A stretch of 64,000 bases of DNA, taken from Dactylonectria macrodidyma (lineage: Eukaryota; Ascomycota; Sordariomycetes; Hypocreales; Nectriaceae). Location of the stretch: assembly GCA_020744425.1 (NCBI GenBank), contig JAGMUV010000035.1, positions 310,001 to 374,000 of the forward strand, written 5' to 3'. Shown piece after piece: positions 1-10,126 of this stretch. The translations under genes were made by a program, and so were the position numbers. Position 1 is the stretch's first letter; the number at the start of each line of letters is the position of its first letter. The notes beneath the pieces are model-generated. The model saw only the letters and a list, made by a program, of their open reading frames with translations, did no database searches and was not told the origin of the DNA.

Positions 1-423
1 TAGACCAAAGTTGGCCTCATCCAGAATATTTTTGCCATTGGAGCAATTCGCTTACGCCAATGATGCCGAGCGATTTTTGCTGTCATCCGAAACGCGATCG
101 ATGCCTTAAGAGATTGACGACAATACGAGAACACAACGTCACTACGAGTTCGGGGGATAGTATCAATGGTAGCGTCTCTGTGTTAACAAAGTTTAAAAAA
201 TCGTTACGAAGGCTCAGGGGAAGGGAAAGGGTCTATGACAGCCAAAGTGGACTCCCTCCCTAATGGAGTATCAAGGTTCGCGCTCGCTGAGTGCACGCTC
301 ACTTAGCGCCGTAATGTGGAGTACAAGCTGTCAGACAAGGGGGGAGGTCCAGGGGCTAAAACCCTCAACCTTGAGAGACGCCAAGCAACAACAGATTGAA
401 CACACAGAACATCTGATCAATTG
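1..423. other. No recognisable gene
   Basis: No convincing coding region is visible. The short ORF from 60 to 263 has no recognisable motif. An imperfect inverted repeat (about 280-309, arms around GCGCTCGCTGAGTG) could fold into a hairpin. Nothing else can be supported. Confidence 0.5.
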
Positions 424-484
424 AATAGGTAGGTAGGTAGTAGGTTTTTATTCGCCCGGGGGACACACCCCAGAGGGTCTTTGC
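424..484 (-). repeat. Possible non-LTR retrotransposon 3' end
   Basis: Read on the minus strand, a GC-rich stretch with CCCCCGGGCGAATAAAAAC is followed by CTACCTACCTACC. A polyadenylation-like AATAAA just before a short tandem tail resembles the 3' terminus of fungal Tad-like LINEs. No reverse transcriptase sequence is attached, so this would be a severely 5'-truncated copy. The resemblance is from memory and weakly supported; the alternative is a simple TAGG microsatellite. Confidence 0.25.
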
Positions 485-593
485 ACTAAGCCAATTGAAT
501 AGCCTCGTCTTGGCGTTTCAGAATAAGTCTCTATCTTGTGAAATAATTAGTCATTTTATCGAACCATACCAACTCGAGCCGTGTTACCCCGAT

Positions 594-623
594 CACGTGT
601 CCGATAGAGGCTCATATCACGTG
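594..623. promoter_or_regulatory. Two CACGTG E-boxes upstream of the chromodomain gene
   Basis: Perfect palindromic CACGTG sites lie at 594-599 and 618-623, 24 bp apart, about 250-280 bp before the likely ATG at 875. CACGTG is the classical bHLH binding core. A pyrimidine-rich tract follows at about 765-870, as is common in fungal 5' leaders. Function is inferred from motif and position only. Confidence 0.35.
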
Positions 624-874
624 TGCTCGGGACAATTACGGAGTAAAAAGCATAATCGTGTATCAAACCGATGATCTACCGGCCCGGGCTAGTCAAGAAA
701 ACAGAGGCTCAACTTCGTTACCCAGTCGAAATCAACGACTTTTGGCTCTTCACCTCACAACTACGAAGCCCCTTCTCTCGTTGCTTTGCTACCCCCGTCA
801 TTTCACGCACAAGAGTCAATCACTTTCCTGCCACAACGCCTTCAGCCCAACTTATTTTTTTCTCAAGCCGCACG

Positions 875-1831
875 ATGGCCAGAATGCGGAAGGGCGCTGA
901 CACTAAAGGCGACACCCACACCCCACGTCGATTGCACCCCGGTCAACCCTCGCGCATCTGTAGCACAAATCCAAGCAGGCAGAGTATGTCAATGGGAGGT
1001 CAACAACGTAAAGCACGATGCCCGTCATTAGACTCTTCATTGAGTCCCAAGCGCTGCCACGCGGATGACGACCCTATCCTTCCTGAGGAAAACAGTCCGT
1101 TTCAGACGTTTAGTTTTTTGGATGTCGATGTCACCAAGTCCACATTACGTGCACCTCTTGCAATAATGGTAAACGAGACCAGTGACCTTTCTGGTCCCGG
1201 GCTCAACGGAGGTGACCTTAACCTCCGCGATTCCCATGAGCCCGGCCGCGAAAGAAAAACAAATGGGACGCCTCTAGGCGAGATAGAGGACGGAGAAGCC
1301 GGCGAACACTTGGAAGGGAGGAAATCAGCCGGGCAAAAAGACGAAAGCAATTCAAAGGAGCCAAATGACGTAGATCATACGGTCGAATGGACCGAGACTG
1401 AGGAGAAGCGAGATGACACAGAAGAGCCGAGATACGAAGTCGAAAAAATCGTTGACCACCGCACCAAAAAAAGAACTGAAGTCGAGCTCATGGTGAAATG
1501 GACTGGCTACTCCAAGCCCACACTCGTCGACGAGCGTACCCTTCAACAAGATTGCCCAGATGCGCTTTACCACTACTGGGAAACCCGTGGAACTCGCGAG
1601 AGAGCAACGGGGATACGTTTAGAATTCCACGCATTTGAGGTCCTCAAGTGGAAGGTCGAGGCCGAGAAATTACTATTCCTTGTGCAGTGGGTTGGTTACC
1701 CACCTAAAGACGCGACGTGGGAATTTGCTTGGAGGGTGAAGGATTTCGCGGAAGGGATGCACGCAGAGTATTTAAGGACACACCCAGCTGCGAAAAGGGC
1801 TTGGGAAAAAGGAGAACTGCAGAAGGGTTGA
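875..1831 (+). CDS. Tandem-chromodomain protein
   Basis: An intronless ORF of 318 residues from the ATG at 875. This start has A at -3 and G at +4 and lies after a pyrimidine-rich leader; the frame is open back to 671, but that extension looks like untranslated leader. Residues 1-185 are low-complexity and charged. The first chromodomain (about 186-240) contains RYEVEKIVDH, LMVKWTGYS and a C-terminal helix ending in YHYWE. The second (about 252-305) contains FEVLKW, LVQWVGYPP and DATWEF. Chromodomains read methylated histone tails, so a chromatin-binding role in the nucleus is likely. The second domain keeps F, W and W at the usual aromatic-cage positions; in the first, the W expected after the PT turn is L (PTLVDE), so its cage may be defective. 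It could be a host reader or a domesticated piece of a chromodomain retrotransposon, but no integrase is attached. Confidence 0.75.
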   Translation: MARMRKGADTKGDTHTPRRLHPGQPSRICSTNPSRQSMSMGGQQRKARCPSLDSSLSPKRCHADDDPILPEENSPFQTFSFLDVDVTKSTLRAPLAIMVNETSDLSGPGLNGGDLNLRDSHEPGRERKTNGTPLGEIEDGEAGEHLEGRKSAGQKDESNSKEPNDVDHTVEWTETEEKRDDTEEPRYEVEKIVDHRTKKRTEVELMVKWTGYSKPTLVDERTLQQDCPDALYHYWETRGTRERATGIRLEFHAFEVLKWKVEAEKLLFLVQWVGYPPKDATWEFAWRVKDFAEGMHAEYLRTHPAAKRAWEKGELQKG

Positions 1832-2655
1832 GAAATCTGCTTTATAATGGCCGATCTTTTGGTTGATATGGCTTTCGTAGAGAAGTCGCGGCGGCTAATA
1901 GTATTGCTCGCTACTTAATAAATGATAGCACTGTCGCCTGTGAGACAAACGGTTGTGCGAGTCCCATCCACGTAGCCTGGGGCAAGTTTTCACCTTCGAT
2001 GCACTCCATATCAAGCGGCATCACACGCATTACCGGTAGAATCGTGGGCATTCGGATTTTCCAACTCGCTTCCATCGAAGTCATCGTTAAGCGAATTTTT
2101 TTTTTTCAGGGAATATCCATTGTGTCTGAAAAAGCCATCCGGGCGTCCATTACGTATTGGAGACAAGAATTCTGGTGGCATGAAGATCGACCGTGAGTTC
2201 TTGATTATGTGTCAAGCAGTGTCGACGGCGAGGACGCAGCTCAAGAGTTGCAGTTGACAAAGGTAACGATGAACTCTTTTCTACTCACAAACGGATCGTC
2301 GATGACTCATCGACGATGAGGTGGTCTCTCGGTCACAGGCAAACGGCCGGTCAGAAGATGAGTCGGCGAGACAGCTGGACGAGGAGAGAGGGCAACGCTC
2401 ATTAGATTGGCTTTTTAAGCAACTTAAAGAGCGTACAGGCCAATATAAATAGCTCCTGGATCAGATCACCCGAGTCTCTATGGCCTAGGTTACCCCTGAG
2501 CAATCTAAGTCAGATTTAGCCATCTAATCGTGACCAAACTGATGCCATCTTGTTCGCCTCGTTCTGACGAGTAAAATGATGGTACCGTTATGTCCGTAAT
2601 GTAAAAAATCAAGCCCACGATGAGTCTGTATTGATAGCGTTCCTAGAGGCGGTTA
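1832..2655. other. Non-coding stretch with one perfect hairpin
   Basis: No gene is supported. A perfect inverted repeat with 10-bp arms (ATCGTCGATG at 2295-2304 and its complement at 2308-2317) and a 3-nt loop is the only clear structure. Confidence 0.5.
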
Positions 2656-3949
2656 GTTAAAATACTACGTCACCCCTTGCACTCTAGAGCGGTGGTGCAA
2701 GGGGTACAATCAGCCGAAGGCTGAGAGTCCGTCGGCCAAGCAATTATCTACAACCATGACATTATTTGCGCACTGGAGCAATTTTTGTAACATTTCTTCT
2801 TGTCGCGAGCAGAATCACCTAGAATTATCCAGAACCGTGGTCTGTCTTGTAGGGATTCCGTGTAAGAACCTGTCGTCTCCGAAGCTACTGATCCCTGATC
2901 TTCATCTTCATACCATCCGGGGGAGACGCGTAAATCAGGTGATTGCGATCATATGAGGCATCCAACATCAAGCCCTCGAGCGTTTTCACACGAGAGACAG
3001 CCACGTAGCTTAACCTAGTCTGGAAATCCCGGCAGGAGAGATCGGTAACAATCATATCTTCTGTGATGCTTTGTGACTTGTGAACGGTAATAGCGTAGCA
3101 TACGATCAGGGAGAACTGGGTGCGAGTGCAGAGAGTGGCTCCGATGAGGAAGTCCCTCTCTACGGGGAGAATCGGGACAAATCTTCCTGCCATTAGGGGT
3201 GGTCAGGAACACCGGTCCGTTGTACTTGTCAAACTCCATCATGATAACACAGGGAGGGTCTTGGATGGGGTCAGCCCCGGGTGCCCAGCCGACGTCGTAA
3301 ACTGTACCGCGGGCGCCATTGCAGAGTCCAACGGGCTGCCAAAGGTTAGACGTCAGCATTAGACGGGCGCCAATGCATATAGGGATCTGCTTCGCGAGGC
3401 TGCCCGCCTTGTCGTCAGGGGCAGCAGCCGCGCCAGGACCGACGTTCTTAGCCGTAACCTGGATGACCGGCCGGCTGAGGCGGTCGAGGTGATAGTGGTT
3501 ATATTCGTTCACCCTATCTTTAGTGACGTATACTCGCAAGGCGTTGACGAATCTCGCGACCTCCCGATCGTCTAGCTTTGCCTGTACGCGGCTGGAAAGG
3601 AGCTTCCAGGACTCTTTAGATAGTTGGAGCAGCCGCAATTCCCCAAGAGCTGTGCGAAAGGCCTCCTGATCGTCGCCGCGCTGTCGCTGAACAACCTTCA
3701 AGAATACTGTCTTATCAAAGCGCCTACGCGCGTTCCTGCCCTTGATCTCTATCCCCTGCACCTCTTTATCATAGTAGAGTGGCTTCTGTAGCACAGGGGG
3801 TAGTTGAAAGAAATCGCCGACCAGCAGGATGTTCAAGCCGCCAAAGAACTCTTCATTCCTACTCAGGAACGCCTCGCGGAGACGGTCATCGATCTACGAT
3901 AGCTGACGCAGTCCTAGCACGCTCTTCTCATCGATGATCAGGTACTTGA
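2656..3949 (-). mobile_element. 3' part of a Helitron
   Basis: The 3' terminus, read on the minus strand, ends ACGTAGTATTTTAAC at 2656 and is preceded by a perfect hairpin whose arms are 673-682 and 695-704 plus 2000 (2673-2682 and 2695-2704, CCCCTTGCAC and its complement). A short CAGCCGAAGGCTG inverted repeat lies at 2711-2723. The same terminus recurs at 46464 on an independent insertion, which defines it as a mobile-element end. The helicase C-terminus lies upstream in the right orientation for a rolling-circle element. The 5' part is lost at the Fot-like insertion at 3950; no helicase sequence resumes beyond 6352. Confidence 0.7.
2885..3949 (-). pseudogene. Helitron Pif1-like helicase, C-terminal fragment
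   Basis: Translation shows the C-terminal half of a Pif1-type superfamily 1 helicase of the Helitron kind: KYLIIDEKS (Walker B region), LLVGDFFQLPPV (motif III), CYAITVHKSQS (motif V) and LSYVAVSRVKTLEG (motif VI). An intact protein would unwind DNA during rolling-circle transposition. It is broken in three ways: an in-frame TAG at 3894-3896 (minus strand) just after the Walker B region, a frameshift near 3190-3200 that moves motifs V and VI to another frame, and loss of the entire N-terminus (Rep domain, Walker A) at the element inserted at 3952. Family identification is firm; the element is dead. Confidence 0.8.
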
Positions 3950-4091
3950 TACCCATGCAGTACCCACCTACCGGCAAGCAAAAAAAAAGGTTTTGCCATA
4001 CAAAGTGCAACTTTTCAACCTGATGGGAAAAGTCACCGAAAATAATAAGAATACAGTTATTTCTAGAATTCGGGTTATAATTGAATGAATT

Positions 4092-6042
4092 TTAATATTT
4101 TCTCGGTCTTTTTACCTCACGGCCTGCGCGGGTGCGTACGACGGGTAGCTCTTCCGCCTCCGAATTTGAACTTTCATCCTCCTGCATCCCTCCCACCTCG
4201 ATCACATCCTCCACAGTCCCTGTCCCTTCAGTTGCTTGGATTGGCTCGGAAATAGTTTCACCAGTCACTAGAGCCTCGGCCAATGTCATGAACTTCTTGT
4301 TGGGATTGGGTATCGCCTTCCTCTTCTTGCCTCTACTCAACCGGCCGACTTCCTCCTCCAGACTGGTGATTCTTGCGCTCAGGGAGGCTATCTTTGACTC
4401 CTGGGCTTCAAATCCTTTCGATATCACAGAATACCGTCTTCTGGCAGAAGGGCTCTTATTTTTTCCCAGATCTCTGATATGACGGCTGGTCTTTGGCGTA
4501 TTATCAGAGTCGCGTTGCCCGTCACTGCGGCCCTCTGATGTAGGCGTCGTTTCCTTCTTGTCTGGCTGAATCTCTGGATGTATGAGGGCTTTCCGTCGTG
4601 AAATTGGCCAATTTCCAGTCACTCTCCAACCAGAGAGGATATTTTTCTTAGTCATACCTACTTCCCTGGCTTTGGCATACGCCTTGATAAAGTTGACCTT
4701 ATCCACCAGCACAAAATCAGTCAGGCTTGACAATTTTTGCAGTTCTTTGCGATAGGCAGCTTTGGAGGCATTAAAAACGCCATTATCCAGTGGTTGGAGG
4801 CCATGAGAGCAATGAGTTGGCAGGTAACAACAATATACATTGCTTAAAAAGCAGGTAGCCATCCACTCATCCTGGATTTCGAGTCAGCGACGTGGATGAT
4901 TCAGACCAGCTAGATACTCACAGATACATGGCTTCCATGACCATCTAATATAATAAGCCTCGCATCAGACTCATCTTCTGGCCGGGTTTGAGGCAGATAG
5001 ACCTCTTTGAGCCACTTAACTGCGATATGGTTGTTCGTCCAGCCGTTTTCAGAAGTGATATAATACCAGTCGGCTATCTTCTTAAACTCATTGATAAACC
5101 ACTGCTGCTGAAGTTCTTTGCCTTTGAAAATAATACCAGGTTTCAGAAGACGGCCATCTGCAGTCACGGCTTCGATAAAGCTAGTCCAAGCGCGTGACTG
5201 AGAGCCTTTGAGGAAGGCCTTCCTCTTGGGATCGCTACTTCCGATAACCAAGGAATCCAGGCCTAGATTCGGAATGGATTAGTGGGTTTATAACAAAAAA
5301 GATAAATACTCACCAAATCCAGCCATGATACCGCCCTCGTTAATATTAACAGTGTTCTCAGGCTTGATCTAGCTATACTCGCTCTCCCGGATATCGAAGT
5401 ACCAATTGACGGCCATTGGAGTAAAAGAATTGAATCTCGCAGCCTCCTGACGTTTTCCTACCTTCGTCTTGATCTTTGGATGACGTTTTATGAACCTGGC
5501 TAGCCAGTGTACACCGATAGGCCTTTCCCGGCCTTGCTGTCTTAAAAGCGTAGCTGTAACGGGTCAGGCCCACTTGGCTGGCGGCTCTGCCGCCAAGCCC
5601 GAATTCTTCTCCACAGCGCCATCGAGTCGATTCTCGAATCTTCTATATTAAAGAAGATATAACGCTTCACGCACCCAGTTTGTATTTAGATTCTTTCCTT
5701 TCTTCACCTTGAAAGTAAACAGCATAGGGACTAGTTAGTTGAATCAACTCGCTAGAAGCCTTTCACAGTAGCGACGGTGGCGCGAACTTGACTATGAGAA
5801 GGAGCATAGCCGAGGGCCTCCTGCCGAAGTATCCAGGTGACTAATCTCGACTCCTGAGACTTGGATGACAGCTGGGCAGGCTAGGTGACCTCGGACTTCG
5901 ACGGTAGGCCTCTTAATCGGTCCCCGAGAGTCGACCGAGGGATCTCATGCTTCTAGGCGGATTGGTTCTGGGAGAGGCCGTTATCTGTGACATCTAGTAT
6001 GGCTTTGACAACTTTATCCTCTGTATAAGACACTAGAGGCAT
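4092..6042 (-). pseudogene. Fot/pogo-type DDE transposase, inactivated
   Basis: From a start at 6042, the order is a psq-type helix-turn-helix (TEDKVVKAILDVTDNGL), a CENP-B-like region, and a DDE_1 domain with LIILDGHGSH and LQPLDNGVF, ending in a basic tail (GREVKRPRKY). Two introns match those of the intact relative at 22175-24204. Defects: TAG at about 5955 (Q position), CTA-complement stop at 5881-5883, a solo LTR at 5555-5767, and a stop at 5369-5371 where GGCTGG has become AGCTAG. At the first catalytic block the expected D is N (NINEGG). Most changes are G-to-A or C-to-T, consistent with RIP. The C-terminal 340 residues remain open. Confidence 0.85.
5555..5767. repeat. Solo LTR inside the Fot-like transposase
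   Basis: A 213-bp sequence starting TGTAACGGG and ending TTCACA, so TG...CA as in LTRs, flanked by perfect 5-bp duplications GTAGC (5550-5554 and 5768-5772). Removing it with one duplication restores the transposase reading frame across the site (VATLLRQQG). A relative with its own duplication lies at 27433-27634. This is the expected product of recombination between two LTRs of a retrotransposon. The internal region is absent, so Gypsy versus Copia cannot be decided; the TGTAACG start is common in fungal Gypsy LTRs. Confidence 0.85.
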
Positions 6043-6586
6043 TTTCAAGGCGATTATGGAAGGCTGGTGTAGAGAAACATTCGAAGGAGCGTCGGGGAGG
6101 CTGGGTGGTAAAGGAGGCGTTTTGAGAAATTTTACATTAGTGCCATGCGACCATACCGCATACGTGATCAAAAAAGCAATGTGATAATATCAAACGGCAT
6201 GAAATTCTCAATACAACAGCCATTGCTCCATGCCAATAACTTCAATCTTGGCCAAATACCGTGTAAGTGAAATTGGGCATTTTGTATGGGGAACCTTTTT
6301 TTTTTGCTTGCCGGCAGGTGGGTACTGCCGGTAGGTGGGTACTGCATGGGTATAGCCTTATATGTCGGCGATCATGTGAGTAGATTATATAAGTTATTAG
6401 TACACTGGCATTGCTTCCAGTATTAACTACGAAAACTTATCAATAAAGCTATTCACGAATGAGATGAAAATAAGTGATTGAAAAAGTAGTGAGACTGGCC
6501 TTTAGATGCAACCTAATGCGGACCCAAATTGATTGTGACGACATTTGCGAGCTCAGATTGCGGGCGAAAGCTAATCTAAGGTAAGT

Positions 6587-7766
6587 TAGTTTCTTAATAA
6601 ATTCAAATTAATAGCAGACTGGCACTACATTACATCTCCGAATAGCTAGACCGATAACTATAGCTCTTAAGTAGTTAAAGGACGTTTATTTACCTCAAAC
6701 GGAGCCTCGTGATGCATCAGATGTGAGACTTATTATCCTTAACGGTTACGGGAGCCATGCGCAGGTAAGCCTTTTGGTGTTTTCGCCGCGGAGTTACCCG
6801 CTATAGGGTCGCTAATAAGCAGTTAGGACGAGTAGATAGCCACGTGCTTTCTAAATAACATTACTGCTATTACCGACCAGCACATTGTTCTCATGGTTTG
6901 CAACCGTCAGATAATGTTTTAATATCATTAAAGGTACATATCGGGAAGAACTCCAAAAGCTGGCTAGTTTGACCGATTCTGCGCCGGTTGACAAAGTCAA
7001 CTTTATTCGGGCATATGCGACAGCCAGGGAGGCGGGCATGAGGAAGGAGATTATCTTATCCGGCTATAGATTTACTAGAAATTGGCCTATTAACCATCAC
7101 ATAGCTCTAATACATCCAGGAATTCAACCGGATAAAGAAAAACTGCTGGAACAGTTCAAGACACCGAGCCCTCCTTTACTGCACTCAGATGATACGCCAA
7201 AAACGAGCCAGCACGTGAGGGATATTGCCAAACACCGAAGTCGACCGACCAGGCAGAAGTACAGTAAGATCGCAAAGGGGTTAGAAGCTTTAGAGATTAA
7301 GGTAGCCGTTCAGAATGCGCAGATTACTGGCCTCGAAGGGCAGATGGCCCAGGTGCGGCGAGGGAAGAAAAGAAAGGCAGTACTGAACCCGAACTGACGA
7401 TTTATGGCTCTAGCGGAGGCTCTAGCGGCTGGAGAAGCTCTTCGTGACTCAAAGGAGGCAGAAATAGAGGTGGATGTAGATAAGGAGGTCAAGTCGGTGA
7501 TTGAGGTGGGTGTCAGGTCAGAGGACGAAAGTGAGGACTTTATGGTCGTAACAAAGCACTGCCAGCGCACACGCAGCGGTCGGGAGGTCAAAAAACCACG
7601 CAGAGAGTAAAATTTGATCAATTTTATGGAGAGTCTCTTTACTAACTTCGATTTTGATTGACAACGCGGTCTGTTTTTGTGTGCACGAAAATTTAGATTT
7701 TGTATGGGAGGATCGAAATTTTGGTGGTCCATTAAGTGGGGGTGTCCATGAAGTGGTCCTGGATGG
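6587..7766 (+). mobile_element. 3' half of a second Fot/pogo-like element, RIP-degraded
   Basis: From about 6590 the plus strand encodes the DDE_1 second half: ADWHYITSPN, LIILNGYGSH, a ruined LQPLD region, then an open C-terminal region (6969-7610) ending GREVKKPRRE. The right terminus ends at 7766 in a TIR beginning (inward) CCATCCAGGACCACTT and is followed by TA. Inactivating changes are stops in place of W (twice, one again GGCTGG to AGCTAG), the catalytic D changed to N and H to Y, and CGA to TGA at 7395-7397. The N-terminal half and left TIR are missing. It is closest to the copy at 22019-24510 by protein and TIR. Confidence 0.75.
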
Positions 7767-7768
7767 TA

Positions 7769-8251
7769 AAAGGAAGGTCAATAATGAGATTTCGAGATTT
7801 TTCAGGGTTCGTTCTCTCCCCTGATTAGATAACACTGTAATAAGGTATGATCAGCGATAATACATTGGCGGACACCTTTCTCTATGACCATCATTGTTGT
7901 GTAGCAGACGGGACAATTTGTTTGACCAACTAGCACTGTGCAGAGGGTTTGTAGCCGAAGCAGGCGTGGTGAGAGGCGGGGTCATCAACGACTCAAGAAT
8001 GACGCGATGCAATCCAATAGCATCTTCGGGGTCTCATCCTGCTGAGGTAACCTGGGGCACATAATCCCCGCTCTGGTGAGATGACTTTCAGCAATAATCA
8101 CGAGGCCCAAAATTTTCTCCCAGGCTCACCCGCACCATTCTTAGTTTCAACTTGGCAAAGATTCGAATTACCAAGGCAAGCCCTTCAAGTTCGTAACCTT
8201 CACGCACAGAGTGGAGTCTCCCCGCGGCTCCGACAAATGAGACTAAGAGCC
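7769..8251. other. Non-coding flank
   Basis: No gene, terminal repeat or RNA feature recognised. The last part may be the leader of the decayed amidohydrolase that follows. Confidence 0.4.
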
Positions 8252-8905
8252 ATGCCCGACATCAAGGACCTCAAGGTGGGTGCCAAATTGCAAGCAAAAG
8301 ACGATAGCATCGCGGGAACTCGCGCAGAGTCCATGATCCTCTTTACGGATGTCAGGATCGTAAACACACCTGGCCGAGGGCCATATGAAGGAGACGTACT
8401 AGTTGAAGGTAAGGTCACTGGCCAGATTTCGTCGCAATATGACGCTGAGACAGGACAGCCGACAAAATCACCGCCGTGGGTCACATACCAAACCGAAGGC
8501 AACTCGAGCAGGACCCTAGGGTCAAAGTCATCCGAGGTCGCGGAAGGACACCGATGCCAACTTAGTGCTGGTTGGCTCACCTCAACCGAATGGGGGTGAT
8601 ATTGGAAGGGTTGGTAGACTGAAATCAAGAAGCGGATTCTTATGGTAAGGAAAATGCTTCTTCTGAGGTACCATGTGCATTGTTGGACTGGCTCGATATG
8701 TGGATAATTTGCGGCTGCGTCGGCAAGGGATCGTTTTAGAAGAAGTACTTTGGGATAGCATCCAACCCAGGTGACATCCCGGTACCTTGATACCTTGCGA
8801 ATGTTGAAAACATTGCCAAGACGTACGGTCACTTGGCTTCTGGCTGGACGAAATATACAGACGGTCCAAGGGAGAGTGTTGACTTGAGTGCACATCAGAC
8901 CCGTC
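8252..8905 (+). pseudogene. Amidohydrolase, decayed N-terminal part
   Basis: From the ATG at 8252 the frame reads MPDIKDLKVG and then ILFTDVRIVNTPGRGPYEGD, the usual opening strand of metal-dependent amidohydrolases. After a likely intron (GTAAGG at about 8408) another frame continues NDKITAVGHIPN and VKVIRGRGRTPMP. The metal-binding HxH region that should follow is present only as a scrambled AHLN near 8576, with WNGGDI in another frame. Further pieces (TMCIGLAR, then DSIQP) lie in shifting frames to about 8800 and then fade. Several frameshifts rule out function. It is not a near copy of the gene at 17634. Confidence 0.6.
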
Positions 8906-9264
8906 CATCATAACGTTCCAAAGGTGAATAAAGGTTGAGGCCCTACGGTTACGGAAGGGCGAAATAGCAGAAGGCAGACACGAAATGGTTTCAAAGTGCA
9001 TAACACATCATATTTAAATGAACCGTCTATAGCCCGTCGGGTCCGAACTTCTAAACTCAGCGAACTGTTATAAATTGGCAGTTCCACTGTATGAGCTCCA
9101 AGTCCTATATCGACCTTGCTGAAGCGATCTGATATATTGCAGCGATTGACTTCGGCCTTGTACGGAGCCCGAGCAACGGTCACCATACTCATCCACTGTA
9201 CTAGCCTTGGTCGCTATCACTGGAGAACAACAATACGCATTGAAGGAGACCGAAAGACGCATCG
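8906..9264. other. Intergenic, upstream of the dehydrogenase remnant
   Basis: No coding or repeat feature recognised. It should contain the former promoter of the short-chain dehydrogenase starting at 9265. Confidence 0.4.
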
Positions 9265-9870
9265 ATGACTACTAGGACAGTTCTCGTTACAGGCTGCAGC
9301 GAAAAAGGTGCTGGTGCGGCGCTGGCGAAAGAGTTCCATTCTCGCGGACACCGAGTATTTGCGACAGCTCGAAGCGTGTCTGCGCTGGAATCGCTTGCGG
9401 TACTGGGAATCAATTCCATTCGACTCGATGTAATCGCAAAAGATTCGATAGAAGCGGCTGTCGAAGAGGTCACTAAGATCACTGGAGGACGACTCGACAT
9501 CTTGGTGAACAATGCGGCTATATTCAGCCTCATGCCGTTTGCTGACACGAAATTGGAGGATGCGCGGCAGGTCTTTGAAGCCAACGTCTTCGGCGTATTA
9601 GCCGTTACTCAGGCATTTCTGCCGCTCCTTATGAAGGCGGGAGGTACTGGGGTCGTTGCAAACGTAAGCAGCATCTCAGCAGAAATGTGTCCACCGTGGC
9701 AAGGAGTGTACTCGGCCAGCAAGGCGGCACTCACAGCACTGGGACACACAATGCGGATCGAGTTTGCGCCGCTGGGTGTGCGCGTCACCACTATGATGAT
9801 TTATTGCGTCACCACACTCCGCCCCGAGAGTCCCCCCCTCAGGAGGCTAACCTTGAAAAACTACCTTGCG
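9265..9870 (+). pseudogene. Short-chain dehydrogenase/reductase, 3'-truncated
   Basis: From the ATG at 9265 about 175 residues match classical SDRs: the cofactor motif TGCSEKGAG (about residues 9-17), LDILVNNAA, the NVSS strand and the catalytic YSASK. The N-terminus (TVLVTGCSE, AKEFHSRGHRVFATAR) resembles the fungal 1-acyldihydroxyacetone-phosphate reductase (Ayr1) type; that assignment is from memory. After RVTTMM a one-base shift near 9800 moves the likely continuation (TPPRESPPQEANLEKLP) to another frame, and homology ends at the foldback element at 9877. The substrate-binding C-terminus is missing, so it is probably inactive. The printed frame stays open to 9906 but its last 30 residues are not SDR-like. 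Confidence 0.75.
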
Positions 9871-9876
9871 TCATCC

Positions 9877-10126
9877 ACCAGTCACTTATCTCCTCAGTGG
9901 TCTTAAGCCTCCAAGCCGGTCAAGGGTTCAGACCAATCAGAGCACTTTTTAGTGGCGATACCTTATCCTCTACTATCTTCCGCCTGAGACGAAAGTAGAC
10001 TCAAAATAAAGACTTTATCAGTCACGCTCCCCTGAGACCCCTCTAGCAGGCGCTAGGTGTCAGAGGCATATCAATGGGGAAAAGTACGGCTTTGGAGGCT
10101 TAAGATCACTGAGGAGATACGTGGTT
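9877..10126. repeat. Foldback/MITE-like element
   Basis: About 40-bp imperfect inverted repeats, 9877-9917 and 10089-10126, share the core ATCTCCTCAGTG, CTTAAGCCTCCAA. The interior (about 170 bp) is non-coding. Its position, where the dehydrogenase coding region ends, suggests an insertion or a breakpoint. I could not define a target duplication, so the superfamily is unknown. Confidence 0.6.

Larger units (their letters stand above)
3952..6350 (-). mobile_element. Fot1/pogo-like transposon (copy 1), RIP-damaged
   Basis: A 2.4-kb element bounded by terminal inverted repeats that begin CCCATGCAGTACCCACC, with TA on each side (3950-3951 and 6351-6352). The right TIR contains two tandem copies of the unit ending CCGGCA; the left has one. 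An A-rich run and a CCATACAAA-like block follow inside each end, as in the copies at 22019 and 25876. It encodes one transposase on the minus strand and carries a solo LTR. It interrupts the Helitron helicase on its left; the right flank is not helicase sequence, so one side was later rearranged. Confidence 0.8.

Noticed and set aside
6347..6355. Extended inverted match of the Fot copy 1 ends (CCCATGCAG) read as host duplication
   Set aside because: The nine bases are inverted, not direct, and copies 2 and 3 also begin CCATGC or CCATCC after TA, so they belong to the TIR.
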